Shown here one piece after another: positions 36,651 to 47,300 of a stretch of DNA of 64,000 nucleotides. The DNA comes from Trileptium ribeirensis (taxonomy: Eukaryota > Nematoda > Enoplea > Enoplida > Thoracostomopsidae), in NCBI GenBank assembly GCA_030248225.1, contig JASANE010005196.1, positions 29,171 to 93,170 on the forward strand, in the 5' to 3' direction. Position 1 is the first letter of the stretch; every line of letters starts with the position of its first letter. The position numbers were made by a program, and so were the translations under genes. The notes beneath the pieces are model-generated. The model did no database searches. It worked only from the letters and a program-made list of their open reading frames with translations, and had not been told where the DNA came from.

Positions 36651-37324
36651 GTGTCGGAGCGGATTTGCCATGCCCACAAGTTGCTCCTGGCCCGAGCGGC
36701 TGCAACGGCCCCACTGGAGCGACGGCGGGACGCTGCCGTTGTGTCCGGGCTGTTAGGGTTCGCATCTCCGTTCTTGCACACTATGGCTGGGATCCATGTC
36801 AGCAGTAGCATGGTGAGACACCTCGAAGGCTTATTGGAATTGGTTGCCCGGGTGTTAAACGCAATGAGTATTACCGAGGCCATTACTGAAATATACCGTT
36901 CTCAGATTCCCATCCTTCAGACATGCCAGGCGTGCGAGGGACAACACAACACCATTTTATTCCCACCAGCGGTTGCACTTTTGTCACCTATCACGGCAAG
37001 TGGGACTATACGGGGAATTTGTCTGCTGAATATGGCATAGTCCGACGCAATGGAACTATTACCATCCAACCAAGTCGTACCTATGGGTTACATACAGCCT
37101 CTTAGTTGACCGCATACAGGGAAGCTAACTTAGAATGGTTAGAAACTGTTACCAGCGCACCGTATTTGCTGGACTACCTCGTTACTGAATATGGCGAATC
37201 CGGTCCCATTGCACCGGTGCTGTCAATCGACCACATCGTATATGCAGTACTGGCGAATGCTATTTTTAAGCAAGTAGGTAGCGTGCAGAAACGCGAAGAA
37301 CTGTTGTATCTGAGACTATTATGA
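36651..37324 (+). pseudogene. Unknown ORF upstream of env, broken
   Basis: Open from about 36651 to 37040 in one frame (Arg/Ala-rich helix, then CQACEG), and from 36923 to 37324 in another with one TAG at 37103. The second frame carries YHGKWDYTGN and ends with TGA at 37322-37324. At least two lesions divide what was probably one protein of ~220 residues. No family is recognised. Its stop overlaps the start of the env frame as ATGA. Confidence 0.4.
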
Positions 37325-39540
37325 CTGCGCAAAATATCTGGCAAGCGGATCCAAACGACGACATGGACGCAGGCTCGATTATCAACCCGGACGCGGACAT
37401 AACATTCATAGACGAGGAGGAGCTCGAGAGTGAGTTGAGTACAGCTCCCAGTGATATGAGCGAGGACGAGTTTAACAGTTGAGTACAGCTCGCGCTATCG
37501 TGACGCTCGACTCGGACGACGTGGTTTTCGAACTTGACTCATCTCCGGACAATGACGACTTTGGGGACGAACCGTATGTTGACGCAACCGAGGTAGGCCG
37601 AACAATACTGACTAGGTCGGTGCGGCCCTTCCCAAACAGACTGAGCCAACAATATGCAGCAGCTGCAGAATTGTGGAGCCACGGGGTTAGATTCGTGGGG
37701 CTAGTGTTTTTCCTGCTTATCGTTCAACAAATGGGTCAAACCCAGGCAATCGCCACGCCAATTTCAGACCAGGTAGCACGCTTAGGGGCCATGGTTAACC
37801 AACAAGTGGGGACCCTAATCGAACCACAGGATCTGGTAATAACCGCCGCGCGATCCACTTTTCTACCGATCGTTTTGCGATTGTCCCTAGATGGATTACA
37901 ACCGAGCAGGCAAGCAACTGGTATGGCGTGGTGTGTCTATACTCCCAGGGTAAACCATGCCTGGTAAACTGCTGTCCCAACCCGAATTGTACTACCATGC
38001 CGGATCTACAACGTAAAGTTCAAGAGTTGGAGCGAGAACTAAGGAGCACGTATCAAGGCGTATTAGACACGAGCTATTACATGGCTCTAATGCGCGAATA
38101 TTGCGAAGCGAACGTTCATTTCTGTGAAGAGTCTAGGGCTCGGAAGAAAAGGTTTCTCGCTGCCCTAGCCGGAGCCGCTGGCGTAGTTACAGGATTTCTA
38201 GGAGTAGGAGTAGCCTTTACAAATGCGGTGCATCTAAAGGACATAAACAAACAGGTGATAGCACTGTCCAAAGAAATGCGAAACACTTATAGTGTGGCTC
38301 AGGCAACTCGCGAGCGATCCTGAAATTAACACGCGCTAACGAGGAGCTTTACTCCTTCTTGCACCATGAGATGCAGGAAGTGGTTGGCATGATAGAACAT
38401 GTTAGGTGCCAGGAACAACGCTACGTGACAGAGGTACATCGCGAATTGGTAAATCATGTGTTTCGCACTAGCCTGCGCTCTTCAGTTGACGCCGTCATGG
38501 AAGCCATGATGAGCGGGCAGCTATCACCAAAAGTGGTGGATGCCGCGACACTAAAGCGTCTATTCGAAAAGGATCCGAGAATAGCACAAACTATACTAAT
38601 ACGTGAGCCGGCGCTAGACTACCAGTTTGGGCAAATTTACCCAGTGCACATTGACCTGGGCACGTTTAAGTTTGCATTCATCTTACGGGCACCGCTAGTT
38701 ACGTCGAACGACGTCCGGACTTATTTTCGGATATACAACGTCGGTTGGAACGTACCGGAGCCTCGCGAGTATTTACCTCTGCTGGAATACGCCACGCGAG
38801 TTGAACAGGCACGATATGAGGTGCTGAACTTGCACGAATGCAACATGCGACCTGACATTGCTTTTTGCGAGGTTCACGCTTTGGCCACCGACCATTCTTC
38901 ACGCTGTTTGGATTGGATCATCATGGGCGAAGACGCCCCCGATGACGCGCGCCGCATATGCAGGAACAGCGCATTGGTCGGACCAATGGTCAACCATACC
39001 GACGTGTACACCACCGCTCAAGGAGTATTAATCCGAACCGCTGAGCCCAAGGCCGTAGTCTCCAAGCAAAAGCACCTCAGCCACGTGACTCGCGGAGAAA
39101 CCATTAGAATACCAGAAAATGGAGTGCTATGGCTGTCACAAAGCAATTACACCCAACTAGTGGTCGGACCACTAATGCTTGCTAGTACATTAGACGCTCA
39201 GGAGGTCACCGTTAACATCGGACCTAACGTCACCATACATGACTTCCCAGACATTCCTCTTCGGCCTATCACTTGGAGCTCATTAGAACATGCCAAGGCT
39301 ACCAACTTACAGGTCCAACGGATAGCTGACGAGCAGTTGAAAAAGGTGATCGACTTCCCATACATTACGACAACGGGAGTAGCTCCTTATCTTTGGATGC
39401 TCGTGCTAGTAGTTGTGGGCATAGGGGCTATCATTTACTTCAGGAAGAAGGCAGGCTTCTGCCCTAAATGTATAAGGCGGCGCTTACAACGCTGGTGGCA
39501 GCAACGACCATGTAGTCAAACAAACCCAAAGAGATTTGAA
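37321..39540 (+). pseudogene. env: env-like fusion glycoprotein, frameshifted copy
   Basis: Three reading frames in turn carry envelope features. 37321-37482 and 37479-37967: a long acidic N-terminus, then a hydrophobic signal/anchor (VGLVFFLLIVQQ, about 37700). 37928-38323: a Cys-rich start, a basic furin-type cleavage motif (RARKKR, about 38135-38152), a Gly/Ala-rich hydrophobic fusion-peptide-like stretch and a coiled coil. 38359 onward: a large ectodomain with Cys and three N-x-T sites (NHT, NYT, NVT), a transmembrane helix (about 39385-39442) and a basic Cys-containing tail. This is the layout of fusion proteins of env-bearing retroelements. Two frame changes break it. It lies between gag and pol rather than after pol. 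Exact fold class not assigned. Confidence 0.75.
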
Positions 39541-40659
39541 TTGAACATCAAAACCGGGAACGAGTATGGTACCCCAGATGCGGTTCGGCCTACAGTGTCT
39601 GCCCCAGCCGCTTCCACGGAACACCTGGAATTGCGGACATTGAGCCCTCGTCGATTGGTTCGACTAAATAACCCCAATGAGGACGAGGACGTTGTTCTAG
39701 TGGAACCTACGGAACTATTTGCAGTATCCGAGCGTGCGCAACGTAGGGGACATCGCACAGTATTTTACCGCCGACAAGTCCATTCCATGCACCACATAGA
39801 CGCACCGTTGCTCATCAATGCTTTTATCTACCGGACACCAGTCCTCACGTTGATCGATAAAGGCGCGGACGTCTCTATCGTATCACAACATCTGGTAAGT
39901 AAGCTAGGCCTTCAGCCCCGTCCAGACGACTCGACACGGATAGTTTCGGCCACCAAACAGGAATTAGCATTGGACGGTAGCATAAGTGTACCCTTATCGA
40001 TTGGACCTATTAAGGTGCAGACGGAATTCTTCGTTACCCAAACCGCTCCGTACCATTGCATCTTAGGAACAAATTTCTTGTCGCAACTGCCAAAATGCAT
40101 CATAAATTTTCGCGAGCGCTGTTTAGAAATTGGCATAGACGAGGAAGAAGCCAAAATACCCTTCGCAGGCTTAGATCGCTATGACCCACCCTTAATAGCA
40201 GTGATGTGCAGAAAACTCACCACCATCGAACCAAATACAGAAACGTTTATCAACGCTATCCCCGAAATTGCTGACACAGGCGTAGGGCGCGCTCTATTTG
40301 TCCCCGCTCCCGAAATGACGGATATCGCAATGGCACACGCGTTGGTGCTCAGAAGTCGGCGGACCATACCGATCGCAGTAATCAATTTTGGTAACACACC
40401 GGTCACCATCTACTCAGGACAAACTATTGGGCACATAGAGGTCATGAGCAATCCAACAATACAATTACTTAAGGATACCAATCAAAATTTGATACGATAC
40501 GAGGAACATAAGGAGGCTAAACAGCTAAACCATATCACTACCCACCCTGAGAGGATTATTGAACACATTGAGGCAGGCAAGCGCTCCATTGATCATGAAC
40601 GGGCACAAACAGTATTGAGTAAAATTTTGATAGGACACTACTATCGCCCTTCGAATTAA
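39541..40659 (+). pseudogene. pol: Retropepsin-type protease, in frame with env
   Basis: Continues the open frame of the env tail (38359-40659, 766 codons uninterrupted). A ~90-residue linker precedes the aspartic protease: TLIDKGADVSIVS (about 39847-39885), hydrophobic core strands, and ILGTNFL (about 40060). The active-site triplet reads Asp-Lys-Gly where the family has Asp-Thr/Ser-Gly, so activity is doubtful. It would cut Gag-Pol into mature proteins. The C-terminal ~190 residues are a linker to RT. The ORF ends TAA (40657). Confidence 0.75.
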
Positions 40660-40680
40660 AACAACTGAAAACCTGCAATT

Positions 40681-42585
40681 GCTGAAAATGCAGACGTATT
40701 CAGCACCCATGCTTTTGACCTAGGACGACATACTGAATACCGGCACCGTATATAAACTGGGGATGCAAAACCAATCAAGCAAGCACCGTATAGGCTAGCG
40801 CATTCCTTACGCGAACCACTTAGGGAAGAACTAAACAGCATGCTAGACGCAGGCCTAATAGCCCCATCGAGTTCACCTTGGAGTTCCCCAACAGTGCATG
40901 TAACGAAAAGCGACGGCTCTCTTCGACTCTGTGTAGATTTCCGGAAGATCAACACAGTCGCAGAACAGGATGCATATCCGCTGCCACGCATCGATGATAT
41001 ACTAGGGTGCCTCAGGAACACGAAGCTAATGTCCAGTTTGTACCTATATAAAGGATTTTGGCAATTAGAATTAGATCCTGAAACAAAGGATAAGACCTCT
41101 TTCGTGACGGTACATGGACAGTATGAGTATAATGTCCTACCGTTCGGTCTAAATTCATCCCCCGGAGCCTTTCAACGATGCATGTCAATGATTTTGAAAG
41201 GACTTTAGTGGGAAAAATGCCTAATATACATTGATCACATCTTAGTTTTCTCACCATCATTCGAGGCCCATCTGGCAGACTTGATTCGGGTCTTAGATCG
41301 TTTCCGTAAGGCGAATTTAAAACTCAAACCCTCAAAATGTCGCTTCGGACGAGGCAGCCTCAAATACTTAGGACACATAATTAGCACCGAAGGTGTTAAA
41401 CCAGACCCAGAAAAGGCAATAGCCATAGAGGAATTCAAACGTTCGGAAACGTTGAAACAACTCCAAAGTTTCTTAGGGCTTGTAGGGTACGACCATAATT
41501 TCATTCAAAATTACTCGGACATCTGCGAACCATTAAATGAACTAAAACGTAAGGACACAGAATTCAAATGGACGCCTAGGTGCGAGGAAGCTTTCAAGCA
41601 ATTGAAACAAGCATTGCTAGATGAACCAGTCCTAATCCACCTCGATTTTACGCAGCCGTTTATCCTGCAAACGGACGCTTCGGGATATGCTATGGGTGTA
41701 GTGTTATCCCAGAAAACTAAACAAGGAATTAAACCAATTGCATGCGCCAGCAAAGCCCTCCTTCATTATCAACGCAGGTACCCCGCAATAGAAACCGAAG
41801 CCCTCGCTATTAGGTGGGCCGTATTACATTTCAAGCATTACTTAGTAGGGCACAAATTCCATGTTGAGACCGACCACAAACCACTTAAAACCCTATTTGA
41901 TAAACCACCCAGAAATTCACGCCTATCTCAATGGCGAAGTGAGCTATTACTTGAGTTTGGGGGATTCGAGATATTGTATAGACCAGGTAAGGAAAATAGC
42001 AACGCAGATGCCCTATCACGCGATCCTAGGTACGACCCGTCAGTAGTTGAGGGATTAGGTGATACTTACGAAATCCTCATGATGGGCCGAGGACGACCCA
42101 CGGGACCTCGCCCTCCAACAACCTGCGCAGTGTGGGATCAATCGCACCTGTCGTATCCCGTACGCACAGTCGCACCGCTCGCAACCGGCGCGCCAACCCC
42201 TATAACAGGGAGCCCAATAGCTCCTCCAGGCCAACCTAATCCTGAAGCAATCCCATCACAATTAGTCGCTGACACACAAGCAGTCACAGTACCACCAGCC
42301 ACGCTGACTGAGCATGCAGCCACGCTAAGTGCGATTCCAATTAGGATGGGTTCGGGAGAAACCCCAGTGATGTCGGTCCGCACAACCACTATCTCGAGTT
42401 CTGAAGGCAGACCTCAGGCTCGAGGACCCAAAAGACCGTTTCGCACCGATTCAGAAACAATGGGCCTAAGAGCAACCACGCTACCAACAGAACAAGAGTT
42501 TGATACGCTCATGAAACTAATGATGCACTATGAAACCGAGATACTACCAACCGTCCGAATTCAGGACGCACAGGACACGCATTAA
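40681..42585 (+). pseudogene. pol: Reverse transcriptase and RNase H, inactivated
   Basis: Same frame as protease, with stops at 40753 and 41206. RT landmarks in order: DVFS, KQAPYRLAHSLREPL, LIAPSSSPWSSP, LRLCVDFRKIN, a fingers/palm motif reading LYLYKGFWQ (first catalytic Asp position, 41041, is Tyr), LPFGLNSSPGAFQRCM, and YIDHILVFS (YxDD motif with His at 41236). Connection and RNase H follow: FILQTDASGYAMG, ETEALAIRWAV and ETDHKPL keep their acidic residues. From about 42040 a Pro/Thr-rich tether of about 180 residues runs to TAA at 42583. Polymerase activity must be absent in this copy. Confidence 0.9.
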
Positions 42586-42720
42586 AACATATATTTGCCG
42601 TTCTTTTCGGACCTCCCAGACTTTAATTTGGTGCGCCTCTTACCATATATCCAACGAAACGACCCTGAATTGGGTCCAATTTAGTGATATTTATACAATA
42701 AAACTCGGCCTAAAACCGAA

Positions 42721-43897
42721 TTGGGCGCGCTAGGAATAGAAATGCGGGCACACTATTTTGAATTAGCCGCGGATACCAAAATATTATACATGCATCCATT
42801 ACAGCCCGGGGACATGAACTACAAGTTATGCGTCCCGATCACATTGGTACAGCAAATACTTAAACACGAACACAACACCTTATATGGAGGACACCCTGGC
42901 CGCGACCGGCTTATAGCTAAACTGAAACAATTCTACTATTGGAAGGGTATGTCCGAACACGTACGACAATGGATCAGGCGATTCACCCTATGCCAGTCCG
43001 CGAAGGACCCAATTTCTAGGATAATCACCGAATTGGGTAGGGTTCCGTTGGCAAATCAACCAATGTATCATGTATTTGTAGACATACTAGATATTCAGGT
43101 TAGGTCGCACGCAGGCAATCGCTATGTTATTGCATTCATAGATCAGTTTACAAAATTTGCAATAGCAGTGCCAATAAAGCACCAGGATGCTCACACAGCT
43201 GCCCATATATTTCTATATGAGGTAGTCAACAGGTACGGAGCTCCCAGGGAGCTATATTCTGATAGAGGTGGTGCCTTCACCGCGCACATGGTCGAAGAGC
43301 TGTGCCAGGAAATGCAAATATTTCGGCACATGAGTCTAGCTTATCACCCTCAGGCAAATGGTGAAATCGAAAGATTCAATAGGACACTACTATACTAGTA
43401 AGCGTACCACAGGATGATCACCACTCATGGGATGTATCCCTACCATTTTGCATAATGGCCTATAACTTCGGTACACACAGCGACAAAATACCCACCCTTT
43501 TTGCTAATGCACGGATTTTATCCCAGGTTGCCAGGGGAATATGACACGCATAGTGCAGCCACTGGATACACAGGAGCACATTCCTATAGGGCCAACGCGC
43601 AGCGCTGGATGAATTAGGGAGCGTGCTTACCAATCAATGAAAGCCGCTCAAGAATTAAATCGGCTGAGGTACGATAGGCGAGCTCGCGAACCACGCTATC
43701 ATACAAGAGAATTAGTTTGGGTTTATAGACACGATACTACACCAGGAACATCTATGAAGCTCACGCCTCGATGGTATGGACCATATGAAATATTAGGGAT
43801 CACCCCGCCGTGCATGCGCGTACGAATGCATTCTAACCCAGAAGGCATGGCCCATGTCGTACACATTAGTAGAACTAAGCCATGTTTAGGGCACTAG
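42721..43897 (+). pseudogene. pol: Integrase with GPY/F-like C-terminus, frameshifted
   Basis: The open stretch 42721-43398 has the zinc-binding region (HEHNTLYGGHPGRDRL; then FTLCQSAK where the first Cys of the CxxC pair is Phe), the DDE core (FVDILDIQ, LYSDRGGAFTA and YHPQANGEIERFNRTL, all three acidic residues present) and a TAG at 43396. At least two further frame changes follow (LMHGFYPRLP-like sequence at about 43500), then 43637-43897 with LTPRWYGPYEIL and VVHISRTKPC, a GPY/F-type module. It would insert the DNA copy into the genome. Overlaps the next ORF by 16 bases. Confidence 0.88.
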
Positions 43898-45717
43898 ATC
43901 CAGTACCCAATGTAGGAGACTGGCTAGGGCAGGTACACGCTTCCGTACTGGAAAAGGGTTTAAGTGAACCAACCCAACGAATTATCGCTGATAGGGATTT
44001 TGTCACGGAAATAGAACCTGTAGATGAGGTAGCAGTACGCACAGTAAGAACACCAGTCAGTGATAGTTCTGATACGGAAAGTATAGAAATGGGTGACCCT
44101 AACGATCCTAATTTATACCGCCGGACCTATGCTGAGATTGAGGCCGACCAAGCAGCAATGTAACATATTGAGTATCGGACGGACGACTACGAACCTCAAA
44201 ATCCAAGGACGGTCAGGAATCGGATCCCACTAACCGACCCGGATAGGGAAATAGAACCTTCCTGGCCACCAATAGTGGAGGAACAGGTTACTAGTCAGGA
44301 GGCCTTTTCATACATATCAGAACCTGGTAGCCGAGACACGCAGGTAGAGTACGGACAACATACAGTACCAGTGACCACGATGGAAAGAATACTGGCTACC
44401 AGTGAGGAAGTCATGTTTGGCGTACCGACAGTAGGTGTTGGAATACTCGAGGGACAACATTTCTACCCAGTGGACATCACGCTATCCACCACGCCACGCG
44501 GAGCTTCAGGCGGAATCGTAGTACCAGGACCATACATCTCGGGGGATTTACGCTACGCAATTATGCTCGCCTTGCAGGATCACCCACTATTTCAATCGCG
44601 ACCAGCTGAACACATTATGGCATCACGATTGCGAGTACCAATGGAGATGGCAACTCAGACTGTAGGGGACTATACAACGATGCGTCCTCATAGCGCTCCT
44701 CCAGCAGCCGCTGGGAGGCCTATATCTCCTCATCAGTGGGTCTTTCGCGAGGAACCCCTGACTGAGCCACCTCCAGGGTCACCAATGTCCAGTTACTTGT
44801 CGGAGACCTCCGGAGAGGGCACGACAGTAGACGTGAGAGCAGCTGAGGCAGACGATGAGTTGATTAGCCAAACCTCACAGGAACCATCTTCAGCCGAGCG
44901 ACATGGCCAGGCAGGACTAGGAACATCAAGCAGTGGTTCTAGGACGCCTACCACACAACCGGGAGCTTCTGACTCATTTAGCGAATTCACTCTAGCGGAA
45001 TCAAGTAGTGAACCACCCGCACCTCGAAGAGGAACTGGGCCGGCAGTGACACTAAGTACCCCTCCCCGCACCCGAGCACCGCCGAGCGAGCAAAGGAGCA
45101 CGCGAGCACCGCCGGACGCGCGAGGAAAAGCCCTTGTTGGACGGGCCACCCAACGGAAACAACTCGTATCGGCACCAGGTCGTTCAACTATTCAGTTTAC
45201 CAGCATCGAACAACCGGGACCGTCCACAGTGACCATTACCGAGTTGGTACGCACCACTGCCACCACAATCTCCTCGGGAGTAATACGGCTCAGTACCGCA
45301 CATGCAACGGCCCCAACCAGGCAACTTTTGCATCGACAGGCTATAGACCGGGTCTTTAGGCCATACAGCGCGGCATCGGACGAGGAAGTAGGAGACGCAT
45401 TACGCAGACCAAGACGCGTGACTTTCCAGGAACCAGAGGCAACCAGTGTCGATGCTGCCGGAACAGCAACCAGGCTAGCTTCTGCCACACGCGCACAATC
45501 CACTAGTGTCACAACCTCAATGACTAGCGCGCCAATTCTGACCCCAAGACCACTTCTGATGGGTGAACGCTCTCCAGGCGGAACTTCACCACCAATCACA
45601 TTCCCACGTTACCCCTCTAGCCAAGAACTGCACCCCGCCGCTTGGCGACAGCGCGTACCTCGACCACCACCCCATGAGGAATCTGAGTCCGATGAGTCGG
45701 ATCCGCAAGTGGACTAA
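43882..45717 (+). pseudogene. ~610-codon unknown ORF after integrase, one internal stop
   Basis: The ATG at 43882 overlaps the integrase end in another frame. The frame is open to 45717 apart from TAA at 44161; the part from 44275 alone encodes 480 residues. The N-terminal third is acidic. A middle part looks folded (VGVGILEGQHFYPVDITL, LRYAIMLALQDHPLF). The rest is a long Ser/Thr/Pro-rich disordered region ending DESESDESDPQVD. No family recognised. It could be a pol extension or a separate structural or regulatory protein. G+C is higher than the flanks, as in the NADAR genes. Confidence 0.55.
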
Positions 45718-45851
45718 ACTACTCGACACAACGGCACGCACCCCCAGGTAAAACCCAAATTCCCCGCAAAACCCAGAACAAGGGTGAAAGTTAAGGCAGA
45801 CCTAATTTTCATCCATACCATGTAAAGTTACCACTGCTTCCTCCATTTTAG
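45718..45851 (+). promoter_or_regulatory. Intergenic spacer ending in a splice-acceptor-like site
   Basis: The last bases before the first NADAR ATG read CTGCTTCCTCCATTTTAG, a pyrimidine tract plus AG directly abutting ATG (45852). The same arrangement recurs before the second gene. It fits a 3' splice site used for a subgenomic mRNA. Confidence 0.5.
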
Positions 45852-47102
45852 ATGCGCCGTGGCTACAGCCACAACGACTTCCGTGCGCCCCGACTTCCGC
45901 AAGGAGTACTACATACGCCGGCGGTGAGCGATGGTCACCGTTACCCTACCGTTTCCCGAAGCCACATGAGCAGCTTACGGTTCTGGGATGCGGTCGCACT
46001 CAAACGTTCAAACCGGACCACGCTGGCAAACGAACATTATCTGCATGGTGGCTTCAAGCACAACAGCCGCCAGCTCGGTAGCGCCACCGAGAATTTCTAC
46101 CTGACAATCTTGGAGCTGTTGGGTTTTGTCACCGTGGTCGCCAATATGCTGGACCAGCGGATGTCGCCGACGGAGGTCAAGCTACGCAGCGTAGCCCTCC
46201 TCCGCACTCTGCCAGCAAACACCCGACGGTGGCTCCGGTCGTACCAGCTGCACGTAATGCGCCCAATCCTGCTGGCGAAATTCCAGGAGCTCGACTACTG
46301 GGATGAGCTGGACGATTCGGGCCACAAACCACTCCTTAACGACGCCTTCGGCAATTTTTTGGGCACGGGTGTCCACCGGAGCGAGTGCGGTGCGGACCAA
46401 CCGGCGCACCACAACGTGCTGGGACATTTGTTGTGCGACATCCGTTCGTTCCACCGCGACCGTTTCGTGCGGTGGCCGAGAACCATTGTCGTCGGTGACG
46501 AGCGCGCTTTGCCACTGTTGGATGTGGCCGACGATCACAACCGGATAACGTTCGTGCGGTCCGGACTTAATATGATATCGCTCATCCACTGGGCAAACGC
46601 TTTCCTGACGCCGCAGACGGATTGCGTTATCATCATAGGCGGCTACCAGGACGTTTGGCATTTGCCTAACAAAGCCTTCTCACCCGGCGCCTATCTCAAG
46701 CGGATCAAGCGCCACCTAATGGTTCTCTAACAACGTCTCCGGGCAGACTCGGCCGTTGTTATCACCGCACCGGCGCCACACTGGGATGACTTCAAAGTCT
46801 ACAGTACAGCGTGGTTCAACGAATTGATCGAGCGGAGAACCAGGATGGTGGATGGGCACCAGGCGCTCAACAGCGTCATCATGCCAAAGTGGCCCACGGC
46901 GCTGAGGGGAATCGAGGCCTGGGAGGCAATCGGCCTATTTAATCGGGGCGAAGAGCGCCGACGATGGGCCAAGCCAGTGGTCTCACCGCCGTTCTGGCCG
47001 CAACTGCGCGACTGGACTGAAGAACTGATCCGGCGCACGGACATGTTTTGGCGCATGGGTGAAGCTCACCTATATAACCAAGCTGAGCCCTGGCAAGAGT
47101 AA
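45852..47102 (+). pseudogene. NADAR plus SGNH-like protein, copy 1 (one in-frame stop)
   Basis: 417 codons ending TAA (47100), with one in-frame TAA at 46728-46730, after codon 292. It is a diverged paralog of the next gene: HVMRPILLAKF against HIMRPILLSKF, HNVLGHLLCDIR against HNVMGRLLEEIR, ANAFLTPQTDC against ANAVLTPQTSC. The N-terminal half is a NADAR-like domain. Its FWG(I/V)G signature reads NFLGTG, so the usual Trp is Leu, while the Glu in ATENFYL aligns with the conserved TVE Glu. The C-terminal half (RTIVVGDERALPLL...VIIIGGYQDVW) resembles an SGNH/GDSL fold without the Ser. Start chosen because it abuts the acceptor-like AG. Confidence 0.7.
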
Positions 47103-47300
47103 GGCCGTACCCATCAAAACGGGAGAACACAGGGGGAAGAAGTGCTCATTTTTAAAGAGTGAAGGAGATGCACGGAGTAGCAGGTACAAGTCAACGCGTA
47201 GGTAGAGCAGAGTAGGAAGAGTCAACCAGCGAGCGACTAGCGAAATAGAGCGACCCTACACAACGACAATCAAAATATCTATGTGACTTTATTCTTGTAG
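47103..47300 (+). promoter_or_regulatory. Spacer between NADAR genes with acceptor-like end
   Basis: The 198-base spacer ends TGACTTTATTCTTGTAG immediately before ATG (47301). The pyrimidine tract and AG mirror the sequence before the first NADAR gene, which suggests each gene has its own spliced message. Confidence 0.5.

Noticed and set aside
44793..45599. Minus-strand ORFs of 118 and 135 codons
   Set aside because: Shadows of the GC-richer plus-strand ORF 43882-45717.
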